64,000 nt of DNA from an uncultured Prevotellaceae bacterium (GTDB taxonomy: Bacteria > Bacteroidota > Bacteroidia > Bacteroidales > Bacteroidaceae): NCBI GenBank assembly GCA_947176895.1, contig CAMWSK010000001.1:124001-188000 (forward strand), read 5' to 3'. The translations under genes and the position numbers were made by a program. A model generated the notes under the pieces. The model did no database searches. It saw only the letters and a list, made by a program, of their open reading frames with translations, and was not told the DNA's origin. This document shows positions 18,594-27,592 of this stretch, in pieces; the first letter of the stretch is position 1; the number at the start of each line of letters is the position of its first letter.

Positions 18594-19733
18594 ATGAAAT
18601 TCGACAAGATAGACTTTGAAGATCTCGGCGTTTTGGCCGAATACAGTCAGTTTTCCGTTGCCGATGGCGTGACAGAGTGGCATGTCATGTTACACGTACA
18701 CCCGCGTGACGAACTGTTCCCCGGCCAAATGCAACGCATCTACCGGGCCGAAGACCGTCTGCCGGAGTTGGCCCCTTTCGCAGGTGCACGCTGTGTGATG
18801 AAGCGCTACTTCCTTTCCGACAGCGCCAACCAGCAGCCCCTGATGCGACAGGAAGAGAATGTGAGCATCAGCCTCATCCAGCAACAACCCCTCGACGGCA
18901 GCAAGATAGCCGTGTGGCTTTATCTGCAGGCGGGCACGGACATCAGCCGACAAGACGACACCATCCTCACCCGTCACAACGGATATACCCACCTTTGGCA
19001 CATGGGCATGACCAGCCCCGAGGGCGACAGCGCCCGACAGACCCGCACCATCCTGGAGCGCTATGAGCAGGAACTGGCCCGGCAAGGTGCCACATTGGCG
19101 GAAAACTGCGTGCGCACATGGTTCTTCGTGCGCGATGTGGACACACAATACCACGGCCTGGTGGCGGCCCGCCGCGAAAACTTCGAACAGCAGGGCCTCA
19201 CGTCCTCCACGCATTATATCGCCAGCACGGGCATAGGCGGCTCACCCGCCGACACGAAAGCATTGGTACAATTGGGAGGCCTGGCCATCACAGGGCTTGA
19301 ACCCTCACAACAACGCTACCTCTACGCCCCCACCCATCTCAATCCCACCTATGAATACGGGGTGACCTTCGAGCGCGGAACGGCCGTCAGCTACGGCGAC
19401 CGCCGCCACATCTACATCTCGGGCACCGCCAGCATCGACAACAAAGGCAACGTGGTGCATGTGGGCGATGTGGTGAAGCAGACCCGCCGCATGTGGGGAA
19501 ACGTGGAGACGTTGCTGGCCGAGGCCGGCGCGGGATTCGACGACGTGATGCAGATTATCGTGTATCTGCGTGACACGGCAGATGCCCCGAAAGTGAGCCA
19601 AATGTTCCGCGAACGTTTTCCCGACATCCCCACCGTGGTGACACTGGCCCCCGTATGCCGACCCGCATGGCTTATCGAGATGGAGTGTCTGGCCGTCTGT
19701 CCGGCCGAAAATCCTGAATACCGGCCGTTCTAA
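18594..19733 (+). CDS. Rid/YjgF-family protein with two Rid-like halves
   Basis: The 379-residue protein is about three times the length of a normal RidA. The C-terminal ~130 residues match the Rid fold (YISGTASIDNKGNVVHVGDVVKQTRRMWGNVETLLAEAG, with DVMQIIVYLRD), including an arginine in VCRPAWLIEMECLAV at the place of the catalytic arginine of RidA. The N-terminal half is a divergent partner region. RidA deaminates reactive enamines; longer Rid-fold proteins include chorismatases of the FkbO/Hyg5 group, to which this overall layout is similar. Substrate is not determinable here. It is a single gene with promoter and strong terminator. Confidence 0.7.
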   Translation: MKFDKIDFEDLGVLAEYSQFSVADGVTEWHVMLHVHPRDELFPGQMQRIYRAEDRLPELAPFAGARCVMKRYFLSDSANQQPLMRQEENVSISLIQQQPLDGSKIAVWLYLQAGTDISRQDDTILTRHNGYTHLWHMGMTSPEGDSARQTRTILERYEQELARQGATLAENCVRTWFFVRDVDTQYHGLVAARRENFEQQGLTSSTHYIASTGIGGSPADTKALVQLGGLAITGLEPSQQRYLYAPTHLNPTYEYGVTFERGTAVSYGDRRHIYISGTASIDNKGNVVHVGDVVKQTRRMWGNVETLLAEAGAGFDDVMQIIVYLRDTADAPKVSQMFRERFPDIPTVVTLAPVCRPAWLIEMECLAVCPAENPEYRPF

Positions 19734-19735
19734 GC

Positions 19736-19801
19736 AAACCATAAAAAGAAGAGGAGCAAACGAAAAGAAATCATCGTTTGCTCCTCTTCTTTTTATGGTT
19801 T
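19736..19801. terminator. Very strong bidirectional terminator
   Basis: A perfect 27-bp inverted repeat (19736-19762 with 19775-19801) begins three bases after the Rid-family stop codon. A-run and T-run on the two arms allow termination in both directions. Confidence 0.85.
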
Positions 19802-19822
19802 CTTATACCTGCTTATATCTGT

Positions 19823-19889
19823 CCCAAAACATCTTGATGTTTTTAAAAAACATGAGCATGTTTTTCAAAAACGTGTTCATGTTTTTGGG
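19823..19889 (+). repeat. Intergenic palindromic array, three units, AT-core type (array B1)
   Basis: Cores CATCTTGATG (19830), CATGAGCATG (19851) and CGTGTTCATG (19872) are 21 bases apart and each lies between an A-tract and a T-tract. The array is framed by CCCAAAA at the left and TTTTTGGG at the right. It lies between the convergent Rid-family and feo genes, downstream of the strong terminator, so it is unlikely to be a terminator itself. Confidence 0.85.
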
Positions 19890-19925
19890 AAAACTTCCTA
19901 ATCTTATATAGGAAACCTTCCCCCC

Positions 19926-20066
19926 CTACCGCTTACACGACTGCTTCGAGCAACAATCCTTCAGCGAACAGCCCGCGCAGGGGTCGGGACGGCGCCAATA
20001 ATACCGGGCTGCAATCACCGCGACCACCAACACCAAGGCCAGCAATATCCAGCTCTGCACGTTCAT
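19926..20066 (-). CDS. FeoB-associated Cys-rich membrane protein
   Basis: A 46-residue protein: one N-terminal membrane segment (WILLALVLVVAVIAARYYW) followed by a cytoplasmic-side tail with five or six cysteines (DPCAGCSLKDCCSKQSC). This layout matches the small Cys-rich proteins found after feoB in many bacteria, which are thought to help ferrous iron transport. Its ATG overlaps the feoB stop by 4 bases (ATGA), so it is translationally coupled to feoB and the two belong together. Confidence 0.85.
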   Translation of the reverse strand: MNVQSWILLALVLVVAVIAARYYWRRPDPCAGCSLKDCCSKQSCKR

Positions 20067-22432
20067 AACAACCACAAAAGCAGGTTATACACCAGAAAGG
20101 AGACCACCCATGCCAGAACGCACTGGAAGAAGACCGTCATCAGCGCCCATCGTGTGCCCAACTCGCGACGAACCGTAGACACGGCAGCCACACAAGGCGT
20201 ATAGAGCAGACAAAACACCAGCAGGGCAAAGGCCGCCGCCGAACTGATGAGAGCCGACAGGCCCGAGGAGGGAAGCAACGCAGCCAAAGTGCCCACCACG
20301 GCCTCCTTGGCCAGGAAACCGCTGACCAACGCCGTCACGATGCGCCAGTCTCCCAATCCCAGGGGGCGGAAGAGGGGCACCAGCCAGCCACTCACGGTGG
20401 CCAACATGCTTTCGCCCTGATGAGCCTCGTCGAGCATCTGCAGATGCCAGTTGAAATTCTGGAAAAACCACACCACGATGGTGGCCATGAATATGACGGT
20501 GAAAGCACGTACCAAAAAATCCTTGGCCTTCTCCCACATCAACCGGAGCACATTGACGGCCATGGGCATACGATAGTTGGGAAGCTCCATCACGAAAGGC
20601 GTGGCCTCGCCCTTGAACATCGTGCGGTTGAACACCATAGCCACCACAATGCCCATCACGATACCTATGATGTACAAGAGCACCACAATCCATCCCGCCC
20701 AACGCGAGAAGAAAGCCGCCGTAAGAAAAGCATAGATGGGAATCTTTGCCGTACAGGACATGAAGGGGGTAAGCATGATGGTCAGCCGTCGGTCACGCAC
20801 ACTGGGCAACGTGCGGCTGGCCATCACGGCAGGCACGCTGCAACCGAAGCCCACAATCAGGGGCACGATACTACGGCCACTGAGCCCTATCCTGCGCAAA
20901 GCGCCGTCGGTGACGAAGGCTATGCGGGCCATATAACCGGAATCCTCCAGCAACGAGAGGAAGAAAAACAGCAAAAGGATGAGAGGGATAAAGCTGACCA
21001 CAGAGCCTACGCCACCGAAGATTCCGTCAATAATCAGGCTGTGCACGGCCGGAGCAATGTTCCAACCGGTCAGCAACCGGTCAGCCTGACCACCCAACCA
21101 GTCCATACCCTCCTCGGTCCACCCCTGCAGGTCGGCACCCAAACCCATGAAGGTGACATAGAAGATGGCAATCATGATAACCAGAAAACTGGGGATGGCT
21201 GTCCATCGCCCGGTGAGCAGCTTGTCAATGCGGCGGCTGCGCATGTAGTTCTTGTCCTCCTGCGGTCGATGCACCACACCGCTGCACACACGGCGTATGT
21301 AGGCATAACGCATATCGGCCATGGCCGCCTGACGGTCCAGTCCGCGCTCCTCCTCCATCTGTTTCATGATATGCTCGGTAGTCTCCAGTTCGTTTTGGCT
21401 CAACCCCAAGGCCTTCGCCACCAAAACATCTCCCTCGGCCAGTTTTCCGGCGGCAAAACGGATAGGAAGCCCCGCACGCTGGGCATGATCCTCCACCAGG
21501 TGCATCAGGGCATGGAGACAACGATGGACGGCTCCTCCGTGGTCATGCACATCGCAGAAATCCTGACGCCGAGGTTCTTCCCTATACCGGGCCACGTGCA
21601 TGATATGTTGAATCAATTCATGGATACCCTGGTTCTTTTTGGCCGATATGGCCACCACGGGGATACCCAACTGGCTCTCCAGCGCATTGATATCGATATT
21701 TCCGCCGGCAGCCTCCACCTCGTCTATCATATTGAGGCAAAGAACCATGGGCACACCCAGTTCCATCAGTTGCAGGGTGAGGTAAAGATTGCGCTCCAGG
21801 CTGTTGGCATCAACGATGTTGATGATGCCGTGGGGATGATTCTCCAAAATATATTGGCGCGTAACCACCTCTTCATGACTGTAAGGCGACAGGCTGTAGA
21901 CACCGGGAAGATCGATTACCGTGGTTTCGGGATGGCCTTTGATCTGCCCTTCCTTCAGATCGACCGTGACACCGGGAAAATTGCCGACATGCTGGTTGGC
22001 ACCCGTAAGTTGATTGAACAACGTGGTCTTTCCCGTGTTCGGGCAGCCAACCAAAGCCAAAGACAAGTGGGTATCCTTGATGGGACGGTCAGAGGAATTG
22101 TGGAAACGAGGACCGTCTTCGCCAAAACCGGGGTGATCCATCTCATGGCGAGCGACCTGTTTCAATGGCCGGACAGACTCTTTTTCTCCCGATTCATCGG
22201 TCTCGCGGCTTTCCATGTCCACATGAATATGGCGGGCATCATCCAGGCGAAGTGTCAGTTCATAGTTCTGAACACGCACCTCCACGGGGTCGCCCATAGG
22301 GGCGAACTTGATGATGGAAACATCGGCGCCGGGTATCAGTCCCAAATCAAGAAGATGCTGACGCATGACACCCTCCACGTCCACACTAAGGATTCGGGCA
22401 CTCTGCCCGACCTTCAAGTCTTTTAATGTCAT
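20063..22432 (-). CDS. feoB: Ferrous iron transporter, FeoA-FeoB fusion
   Basis: This 789-residue protein imports Fe(II) across the inner membrane. Residues 1-75 form a FeoA-like SH3 domain fused to FeoB, the usual arrangement in Bacteroidales. A disordered linker (~76-120) leads to the GTPase domain, with G1 GCPNTGKT at 129-136, DLPGVYSLSPY for G3 and LNMIDE for G4. The C-terminal half has many membrane segments with the two gate regions. A -7 box lies 22 bases upstream; I see no clear Fur box. The adjacent small Cys-rich gene is coupled at the 3' end. Confidence 0.95.
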   Translation of the reverse strand: MTLKDLKVGQSARILSVDVEGVMRQHLLDLGLIPGADVSIIKFAPMGDPVEVRVQNYELTLRLDDARHIHVDMESRETDESGEKESVRPLKQVARHEMDHPGFGEDGPRFHNSSDRPIKDTHLSLALVGCPNTGKTTLFNQLTGANQHVGNFPGVTVDLKEGQIKGHPETTVIDLPGVYSLSPYSHEEVVTRQYILENHPHGIINIVDANSLERNLYLTLQLMELGVPMVLCLNMIDEVEAAGGNIDINALESQLGIPVVAISAKKNQGIHELIQHIMHVARYREEPRRQDFCDVHDHGGAVHRCLHALMHLVEDHAQRAGLPIRFAAGKLAEGDVLVAKALGLSQNELETTEHIMKQMEEERGLDRQAAMADMRYAYIRRVCSGVVHRPQEDKNYMRSRRIDKLLTGRWTAIPSFLVIMIAIFYVTFMGLGADLQGWTEEGMDWLGGQADRLLTGWNIAPAVHSLIIDGIFGGVGSVVSFIPLILLLFFFLSLLEDSGYMARIAFVTDGALRRIGLSGRSIVPLIVGFGCSVPAVMASRTLPSVRDRRLTIMLTPFMSCTAKIPIYAFLTAAFFSRWAGWIVVLLYIIGIVMGIVVAMVFNRTMFKGEATPFVMELPNYRMPMAVNVLRLMWEKAKDFLVRAFTVIFMATIVVWFFQNFNWHLQMLDEAHQGESMLATVSGWLVPLFRPLGLGDWRIVTALVSGFLAKEAVVGTLAALLPSSGLSALISSAAAFALLVFCLLYTPCVAAVSTVRRELGTRWALMTVFFQCVLAWVVSFLVYNLLLWLL

Positions 22433-22453
22433 AGTCTTCCTTTTTTTTCAATA

Positions 22454-22461
22454 CAAAGATA
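22454..22461 (-). promoter_or_regulatory. -7 promoter box for the feo operon
   Basis: The minus strand reads TATCTTTG, 21 bases before the feoB start. A T-rich stretch ending in TTTG lies about 17 bases further upstream, slightly closer than the usual spacing. Confidence 0.55.
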
Positions 22462-22502
22462 CGACATTATTTCCTCAACAAAAAAAGGAGATTGAAAATT
22501 AC

Positions 22503-23477
22503 CTAAAAGTGGTGAGGCAGAGGGTGAAGGTCGAACCACAGGGGAACGTGGTCGCTCACCCCGCCATGATAGAAAGTGCCCATGAACGTGCGGCGGGGAT
22601 GCCATCCCCCGTGCGAGTCCTTGTCCTGCAACCACGGGGCGGTGTAGAGATAAACAGGGCCGGCCACGGAAACCAAGGCAGGGGAAACCAACGCGTGGTC
22701 TATCCACGACCAAAGGCCCTTGTAGCGATAGGTACCCTCCGAAGGATAACGTTTTTGGGGCACAAGGTTCACCAGTTTTGTCAGTTTTCTGAAGACCTTG
22801 TCATGCGGAGGCGCGTTGAAATCGCCCAAAACAACAAGATTTCCACCCTCGCCTATGCTGTCGGCCAACAGATTCAGCGTCCCGACAGCCAAATGCCGTC
22901 CGCGCTGACCCGCCCGCCCACCGAGCCGGCTGGGAAGATGGCAGACGACCACATGCAGGGTGTCTCCGCCCGGAGCGAGACCCTTCACCCACAGGATGTC
23001 GCGCGTGGCGGGCAACGCATGTTCCCGAGAGGGCACACGAACGGCATGCCAGTCCAACAGACGAAAACGGGCGGGACGATAGAGAAGAGCCACATCCATG
23101 CCACGGCGGTCGGCACTTTGCGTCATGACGTAAGAAAAGTCGAGGTTGCGAAGACTGCTACGCCGGCAAAGGTCTGTCAACACCGAGTCGTTCTCCACCT
23201 CGCACAAGCCCACAAGGTCGGGTGCGGCATCGCCACCAACAGCCATCAGCACACGGCTGACATCGGTGAGTTTGCGCCAATAACGCCCCCACGTCCATCT
23301 GCGCTCACCTTCAGGCAGAAACTCGAAATCGTCCTTCAACGTGTCGTGACGGCAGTCAAACAGGTTCTCCACGTTCCATTCCACAATACGCAGGGGACGT
23401 TGCGCACAGACGGTCTGCAGGGCGGATGCCCACAGAAAGACAAAGAAAACAGGGTAACGAAACCGCAGACTACTCAT
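22503..23477 (-). CDS. Endonuclease/exonuclease/phosphatase family protein, exported
   Basis: The 324-residue protein has a signal peptide (FFVFLWASALQTVCAQ) and then the EEP fold: EWNVENLFD (metal-binding Asn and Glu), LVGLCEVEND, VVCHLPSRLGG, VVLGDFNAPPHD and a C-terminal SDHVPLW motif containing the catalytic His. Members cleave nucleic acids, phospholipids or inositol phosphates; the export signal argues for an extracellular substrate, for example DNA as a phosphate or nucleoside source. The ATG at 23477 is chosen because it gives a signal peptide and overlaps the upstream peptidase gene by 8 bases, indicating coupling. Confidence 0.8.
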   Translation of the reverse strand: MSSLRFRYPVFFVFLWASALQTVCAQRPLRIVEWNVENLFDCRHDTLKDDFEFLPEGERRWTWGRYWRKLTDVSRVLMAVGGDAAPDLVGLCEVENDSVLTDLCRRSSLRNLDFSYVMTQSADRRGMDVALLYRPARFRLLDWHAVRVPSREHALPATRDILWVKGLAPGGDTLHVVVCHLPSRLGGRAGQRGRHLAVGTLNLLADSIGEGGNLVVLGDFNAPPHDKVFRKLTKLVNLVPQKRYPSEGTYRYKGLWSWIDHALVSPALVSVAGPVYLYTAPWLQDKDSHGGWHPRRTFMGTFYHGGVSDHVPLWFDLHPLPHHF

Positions 23478-24726
23478 AGATGAGGGTGGTCTGCGCCTCG
23501 GGCGACAAGTAGCGTTGCGCCACATCTTGCAACCTGCCCGGAGTGAGGGCATCGATACGCTCGTTGAAACGCTCCTCATCGAGCACCGTTCCATGGTGGA
23601 GCATACGCTTGCCCATGCCGATGGCCACGCTCTCGAAATTGTCACGCGAAATGCGCAACTGCCCCTTCAACTGGCGTTTGGCCGCCTCCAACTGACGGGG
23701 ACTGAGCGGACTGTCGCACAGACGCTGCAACTCGCGACTCACCAAGCGCAGGCAACGGCGCACATCGTGAGGATCGCAACCGAAATAGGCGCTCCAGACT
23801 CCCGCATCGGTATAGGCCTGCAAGGCGCTCTCCGAGGTGTAGACCAAAGCGTTCCGCTCACGCAACACCACATTCAGACGGGCATTCATGCCGGGGCCTC
23901 CCAGAATATTATTAAGAAGGAAGAGGGGAAGATAGTCGGCATCGGACTGACCGCAGCAGCGGTTTCCTACCAACACGTGGGTCTGATGGGTGTCCTTATT
24001 GCGGCGCACCACACGCGCCTCGGGAGAAAGGGTGGGTGTCCGGCGGACAATAGGCGGGACGGGATCAAAGGCCTCACCCTCCATCATGGATTCCTGCGAC
24101 ATTTGCCTGAGCCGGCGCTCGGCCACCTGCACCACCTGTCTCAGCGTGACACGCCCATAGACAAAGAGCACCATGCGGGCGGGATGGTAGAGACGGCGGA
24201 CGAAGCGAAGCATACCCTCACAGGTGTGCTCGCGAAGGAGTTCGGCATCGCCCAAAATCTTTCGCCCCAGGGGATGTTGGGGAAACAACAAGCCCTCAAA
24301 ATCATCAAAAATCAGTTCGGAGGGCGAATCGTTATAGCTCTCTATCTCATCCACAATCACCTCCACCTCCTTGTCCATCTCCCGCTGGGGGTAGATGCTC
24401 TGCAGGGTGATGTCGAGCAGCAGTTTGATGGCACGGGAATAGTGCTCCACGGGTGTGGTGCAATAATACACGGTCTCCTCCTTGCCGGTGTACGCATTCA
24501 AATCTCCGCCCACGGACTCCATACAATTGATGATGCTCATGGGAGATCGCCGGGGCGTTCCTTTGAAACTCATATGCTCCGCATAGTGAGCCATACCGCT
24601 TTCCCAAGGCTGTTCATCGCGCGTGCCGGCATCGACAGCTATACCCAGGTAGGCCGTGGACGTGGGGGAAGGGGCACACACCACACGCATTCCGTTGGAG
24701 AGGGTGCAGATTTCTGTGTTGTTCAT
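23470..24726 (-). CDS. M16-family zinc peptidase
   Basis: The 418-residue protein shows the inverted zinc motif HYAEH at residues 47-51 (HxxEH) and the downstream glutamate in a VIVDEIESYNDSP segment, so the catalytic half is intact. The second half (from about residue 240) is the typical inactive M16 partner domain, with the R-Y-like GGPGMNARL region. No signal peptide is seen, so it should be cytoplasmic and probably degrades peptides. It overlaps the WbqC-like gene by 4 bases upstream and the endonuclease-family gene by 8 bases downstream. Confidence 0.9.
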   Translation of the reverse strand: MNNTEICTLSNGMRVVCAPSPTSTAYLGIAVDAGTRDEQPWESGMAHYAEHMSFKGTPRRSPMSIINCMESVGGDLNAYTGKEETVYYCTTPVEHYSRAIKLLLDITLQSIYPQREMDKEVEVIVDEIESYNDSPSELIFDDFEGLLFPQHPLGRKILGDAELLREHTCEGMLRFVRRLYHPARMVLFVYGRVTLRQVVQVAERRLRQMSQESMMEGEAFDPVPPIVRRTPTLSPEARVVRRNKDTHQTHVLVGNRCCGQSDADYLPLFLLNNILGGPGMNARLNVVLRERNALVYTSESALQAYTDAGVWSAYFGCDPHDVRRCLRLVSRELQRLCDSPLSPRQLEAAKRQLKGQLRISRDNFESVAIGMGKRMLHHGTVLDEERFNERIDALTPGRLQDVAQRYLSPEAQTTLIYE

Positions 24727-25283
24727 AGATACAATATGCTTTCAGGCCCCATATTGAAGATGAGATCCACAATACTCAAATCGGGCAAGAATCCCAGCTT
24801 CTGACGAAAAACCTGATAATACTCCTTGTTTGTATACAGAGGTGTTTCGGCTCCAATGAAAGACGCTGTGCGCTTGATGGCGGGCGAAATGTCGAGCCAG
24901 CAACACATCAGGTGCATCAGTTCTTCGTTGAAATCAGCCAAAAACTCCCATTTCTGTTCGTAAAAGGGCGCCAATTCATCGGCATAATATTCAAAAAACG
25001 GACTGTTTTGATAGGCACTCTTGAGGGCGTTCCAATGCACGTGTCGCCATCGGCCATGGTCGCTGATACGGATGTCCCTCATCCTGTTTTGTCCCGGAAG
25101 AGGTTTCTCCACAGGAATGGTGAGGGCAAGAGACCCGTCGGCCGAAGCTATCCGACAACGGTTGCGCAAGGTCTGTTTCTGATAACTGTCACAAACCTCG
25201 AGCAAACAATCGCCACCATGCGCCAGCCGGGCATAGTGGCTTATGGGAGCAAGATAGCAGCAGGGAAGTACAAACGGTGTCAC
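24723..25283 (-). CDS. WbqC-like family protein
   Basis: The 186-residue protein matches the WbqC-like family (PVEKPLPGQNRMRDIRIS, then HWNALKSAYQNSPFFEYY and YNKEYYQVF-type segments). Some members are linked to surface polysaccharide synthesis, but their reaction is not established. I choose the GTG at 25283 as start: it gives MTPFVLPCCYLAPISHY, the usual beginning of the family, and lies 8 bases after lepB. The only upstream ATG would lie inside lepB. The gene overlaps the M16 peptidase start by 4 bases. Confidence 0.75.
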   Translation of the reverse strand: MTPFVLPCCYLAPISHYARLAHGGDCLLEVCDSYQKQTLRNRCRIASADGSLALTIPVEKPLPGQNRMRDIRISDHGRWRHVHWNALKSAYQNSPFFEYYADELAPFYEQKWEFLADFNEELMHLMCCWLDISPAIKRTASFIGAETPLYTNKEYYQVFRQKLGFLPDLSIVDLIFNMGPESILYL

Positions 25284-25291
25284 ACCTCTGT

Positions 25292-26731
25292 TTATTTGAT
25301 GCCTTCTACCCAACGAAACAATCGGTTCCATCGGATGCCTCCTTTGAACAGGCCATAATCGGCATCGCGGCTGAACCAGATCATCACAGGTTTGCCCACG
25401 ATGTGGTCTTCGGGCACAAAGCCCCAATAGCGTGAGTCGGCACTATTGTGCCGGTTGTCACCCATCATCCAATAATAGTCCATCTTGAACGTGTAGCGGG
25501 TGGTCTCCTTGCCGTTTATCTTGATGGTTCCATCGGGAGTCACCTCCAACCGGTTGCCTTCATACACGGCTATGGGACGCTCATAAATAGGCAGGTTCTC
25601 AAGCGTGAGGTCAATGCTTTGTCCCTTTGCGGGAATCCGGATGGGACCGTAGTTATCGCACGTCCATCCATAACCGCCGTTTTGTGGGTAAAGGAACTCG
25701 CCGGAAGCAGGTTTCACCATCTCGATATGGTCGACAAGATCGGTTCGGGCACGCATCTGCTCTGCCATCTGTGCCGTGAGAGGACAGATGCCGGACCTGT
25801 AAAGTCCCATTTCATCGTCGCGGGACAAACCTATCAGCTTCACGAAATCTGCGGGCAGCTGGTTAACCTTCAGCTCTACCATGTAGTTATACTGCACATA
25901 GTCGGGCTCCTTGTTTGCCTTGCCATCCAGATAAACGATGCGGTCGCGAATCTCAAGTGTCTGACCGGGTGTGCCCACACAACGCTTCACATAATTCTCT
26001 CTGCGGTCTACGGGGCGTGACACCACCTGACCGAACTCCAGAGGATTGGCGGCGATATATTCCTTGCCGATACGCTTCATTTCAGAGAAATACCGATATT
26101 TCTCCACGGCAGTCATGCTGTCTGTGGATAGAGAGAAACGGGCGCTGAGGTATTGACGTCCCAGCTCGTAGGCAATGCTGTAATAATCCTCATTGGGGAA
26201 ATTCAGGGCGACGGTGTCTCCGGCAGGATAGTTGAACACCACAATATCGTTGAGCGGCACGCGGCGGGCGTGGATACGCTCATAGTCCCACCGGGGCTTT
26301 TCCAAATAGCTCTTGCAACCGAAAAGAGGCAGGGTGTGTTGCGTGAGCGGCATACTAAGCGGAGTCATGGGCTTACGCACGCCATAGCCGGTCTTGCTCA
26401 CGAACAGATAGTCACCCACCAGAAGGCTTTTCTCCAGACTGCTGCTGGGGATGACATAGTTCTGAAAGAAGTAAATGTTGACGAAATAGACGGCCACCAA
26501 TGCAAACACAATGGCATCCAACCAGCTCATAATCGTGCGCGTAACGGGGTTTTCAAGTTCCTTCCACCACCCCCAGTTGATAAATCGGGTAATATAAAGG
26601 TCTATAATGAAGGGCAGAAAAAGAAAACCCCACCAACTGCGGCTCCACACGAGAAAAGCGATGTAGAGCGAACTCCAAAGCACACACTTGGCAATGTCCT
26701 TGCCCATCACCTTATTGTTTCGCTTCTTCAT
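25292..26731 (-). CDS. lepB: Signal peptidase I
   Basis: Signal peptidase I removes signal peptides from exported proteins at the inner membrane. The 479-residue protein has two N-terminal membrane segments (about 13-45 and 68-90), the catalytic Ser98 in PSSSLEKSLL and the catalytic Lys249 in ENYVKRCVG. As in other Bacteroidales, about 140 residues are inserted between the two catalytic boxes, making it much longer than the E. coli enzyme. The methionine that usually follows the catalytic serine is leucine here. MGDNRHNSADSRYWG is the conserved late motif. The gene lies 11 bases after dapB. Confidence 0.92.
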   Translation of the reverse strand: MKKRNNKVMGKDIAKCVLWSSLYIAFLVWSRSWWGFLFLPFIIDLYITRFINWGWWKELENPVTRTIMSWLDAIVFALVAVYFVNIYFFQNYVIPSSSLEKSLLVGDYLFVSKTGYGVRKPMTPLSMPLTQHTLPLFGCKSYLEKPRWDYERIHARRVPLNDIVVFNYPAGDTVALNFPNEDYYSIAYELGRQYLSARFSLSTDSMTAVEKYRYFSEMKRIGKEYIAANPLEFGQVVSRPVDRRENYVKRCVGTPGQTLEIRDRIVYLDGKANKEPDYVQYNYMVELKVNQLPADFVKLIGLSRDDEMGLYRSGICPLTAQMAEQMRARTDLVDHIEMVKPASGEFLYPQNGGYGWTCDNYGPIRIPAKGQSIDLTLENLPIYERPIAVYEGNRLEVTPDGTIKINGKETTRYTFKMDYYWMMGDNRHNSADSRYWGFVPEDHIVGKPVMIWFSRDADYGLFKGGIRWNRLFRWVEGIK

Positions 26732-26742
26732 ACGGTCGGCTA

Positions 26743-27498
26743 TCAGAATTTGAACATATCATCGATGGTAAGCAAGCCGCTGTGCTGCGCAGTGTATTCG
26801 GCAGCCAACACGGCACCAAGGGCAAACCCCTGACGGGAGTGGGCACTGTGGGTGATGGTGATTTGGTCGGCCTCGGAATCCCATGTAATGCTATGGATGC
26901 CGGGCACCTCACCCTCGCGCACGCTGTTGATGGTGAGTTTGGCAACATCCGTGCTTTCTGCAGGCACCACGGTGCCGTCGGGTTGTGTCAATGTACCCGT
27001 CTGCCATCCGGTCTTGCGATCCAAGCAGTCCACAATCTGCTCGGCAAGTGTGATACCCGTTCCGCTGGGATGGTCAAGTTTATGTACATGGTGCACCTCG
27101 GTCTCCTCCACATCATACTGGGGAAAATCGTTCATCAGTTTGGCCAGATACTTGTTCACAGCCGAAAAGATGGCCACGCCGATGCTATAGTTAGAGGCCC
27201 AGAACAGCGTATTGCCGCCTTCCCCACACGCTTTCCTCACGTCGTCGCCATGTTCCTTGAGCCAACCCGTGGAGCCGCTCACCACCTTGACACCGGCCTT
27301 CCAAGCCCTCAGAAAGTTGTCGTAAGCCGTATGGGGGGCCGTAAACTCGATGGCCACATCGGCCGAAGCAAAAGCGGGAGAATCAAAGTCCCGGGGATTG
27401 TCGATGTCGATGATGCTCACAATCTCGTGGCCACGCTGCAGAGCGATCTGCTCTATCATGTGACCCATCTTACCATAACCGATGAGTGCTATTTTCAT
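26743..27498 (-). CDS. dapB: 4-hydroxy-tetrahydrodipicolinate reductase
   Basis: DapB uses NAD(P)H in the lysine and diaminopimelate pathway, which feeds peptidoglycan synthesis. The 251-residue protein has the nucleotide-binding GYGKMGHMI at the N-terminus, the FTAPH loop, and the catalytic motif HHVHKLDHPSGTG. The ATG at 27498 is chosen because it gives the normal beginning MKIALIGYGKMG and follows a -7 box by 22 bases; the frame is open further upstream but without a plausible protein. It heads the minus-strand run dapB, lepB, WbqC-like, M16, endonuclease family. Confidence 0.95.
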   Translation of the reverse strand: MKIALIGYGKMGHMIEQIALQRGHEIVSIIDIDNPRDFDSPAFASADVAIEFTAPHTAYDNFLRAWKAGVKVVSGSTGWLKEHGDDVRKACGEGGNTLFWASNYSIGVAIFSAVNKYLAKLMNDFPQYDVEETEVHHVHKLDHPSGTGITLAEQIVDCLDRKTGWQTGTLTQPDGTVVPAESTDVAKLTINSVREGEVPGIHSITWDSEADQITITHSAHSRQGFALGAVLAAEYTAQHSGLLTIDDMFKF

Positions 27499-27520
27499 GT
27501 CTTTAAAATGTTTTATCCCA

Positions 27521-27528
27521 CAAAGATA
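27521..27528 (-). promoter_or_regulatory. -7 promoter box for the dapB run
   Basis: The minus strand reads TATCTTTG, 22 bases before the dapB start. Confidence 0.55.
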
Positions 27529-27549
27529 GGTATTTATGGCGATATTCCT

Positions 27550-27557
27550 TAATTTTG
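27550..27557 (+). promoter_or_regulatory. -7 promoter box for the DUF2851 gene
   Basis: TAATTTTG lies 35 bases before the ATG at 27593. The two divergent -7 boxes are 21 bases apart, so dapB and the DUF2851 gene share a compact promoter region. Confidence 0.55.
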
Positions 27558-27592
27558 TTCCTCGAAAAAAACTTAAACAACTGGCATCAACC

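Noticed and set aside
19823-19889. Rho-independent terminator as the sole role of the palindromic arrays
   Set aside because: A separate perfect 27-bp terminator already lies just before this array, and the array at 30126 lies between two other terminators.
20420-22426. A 668-codon open frame opposite feoB, and similar long frames opposite the OmpA gene, the S41 peptidase and the Ig-like lipoprotein
   Set aside because: All are antisense shadows of well-supported genes, rich in His, Val and Gly without recognisable motifs.
22503-23645. Longer version of the endonuclease-family protein
   Set aside because: The extra 56 residues are an out-of-frame reading of the M16 peptidase gene; the start at 23477 produces a proper signal peptide.
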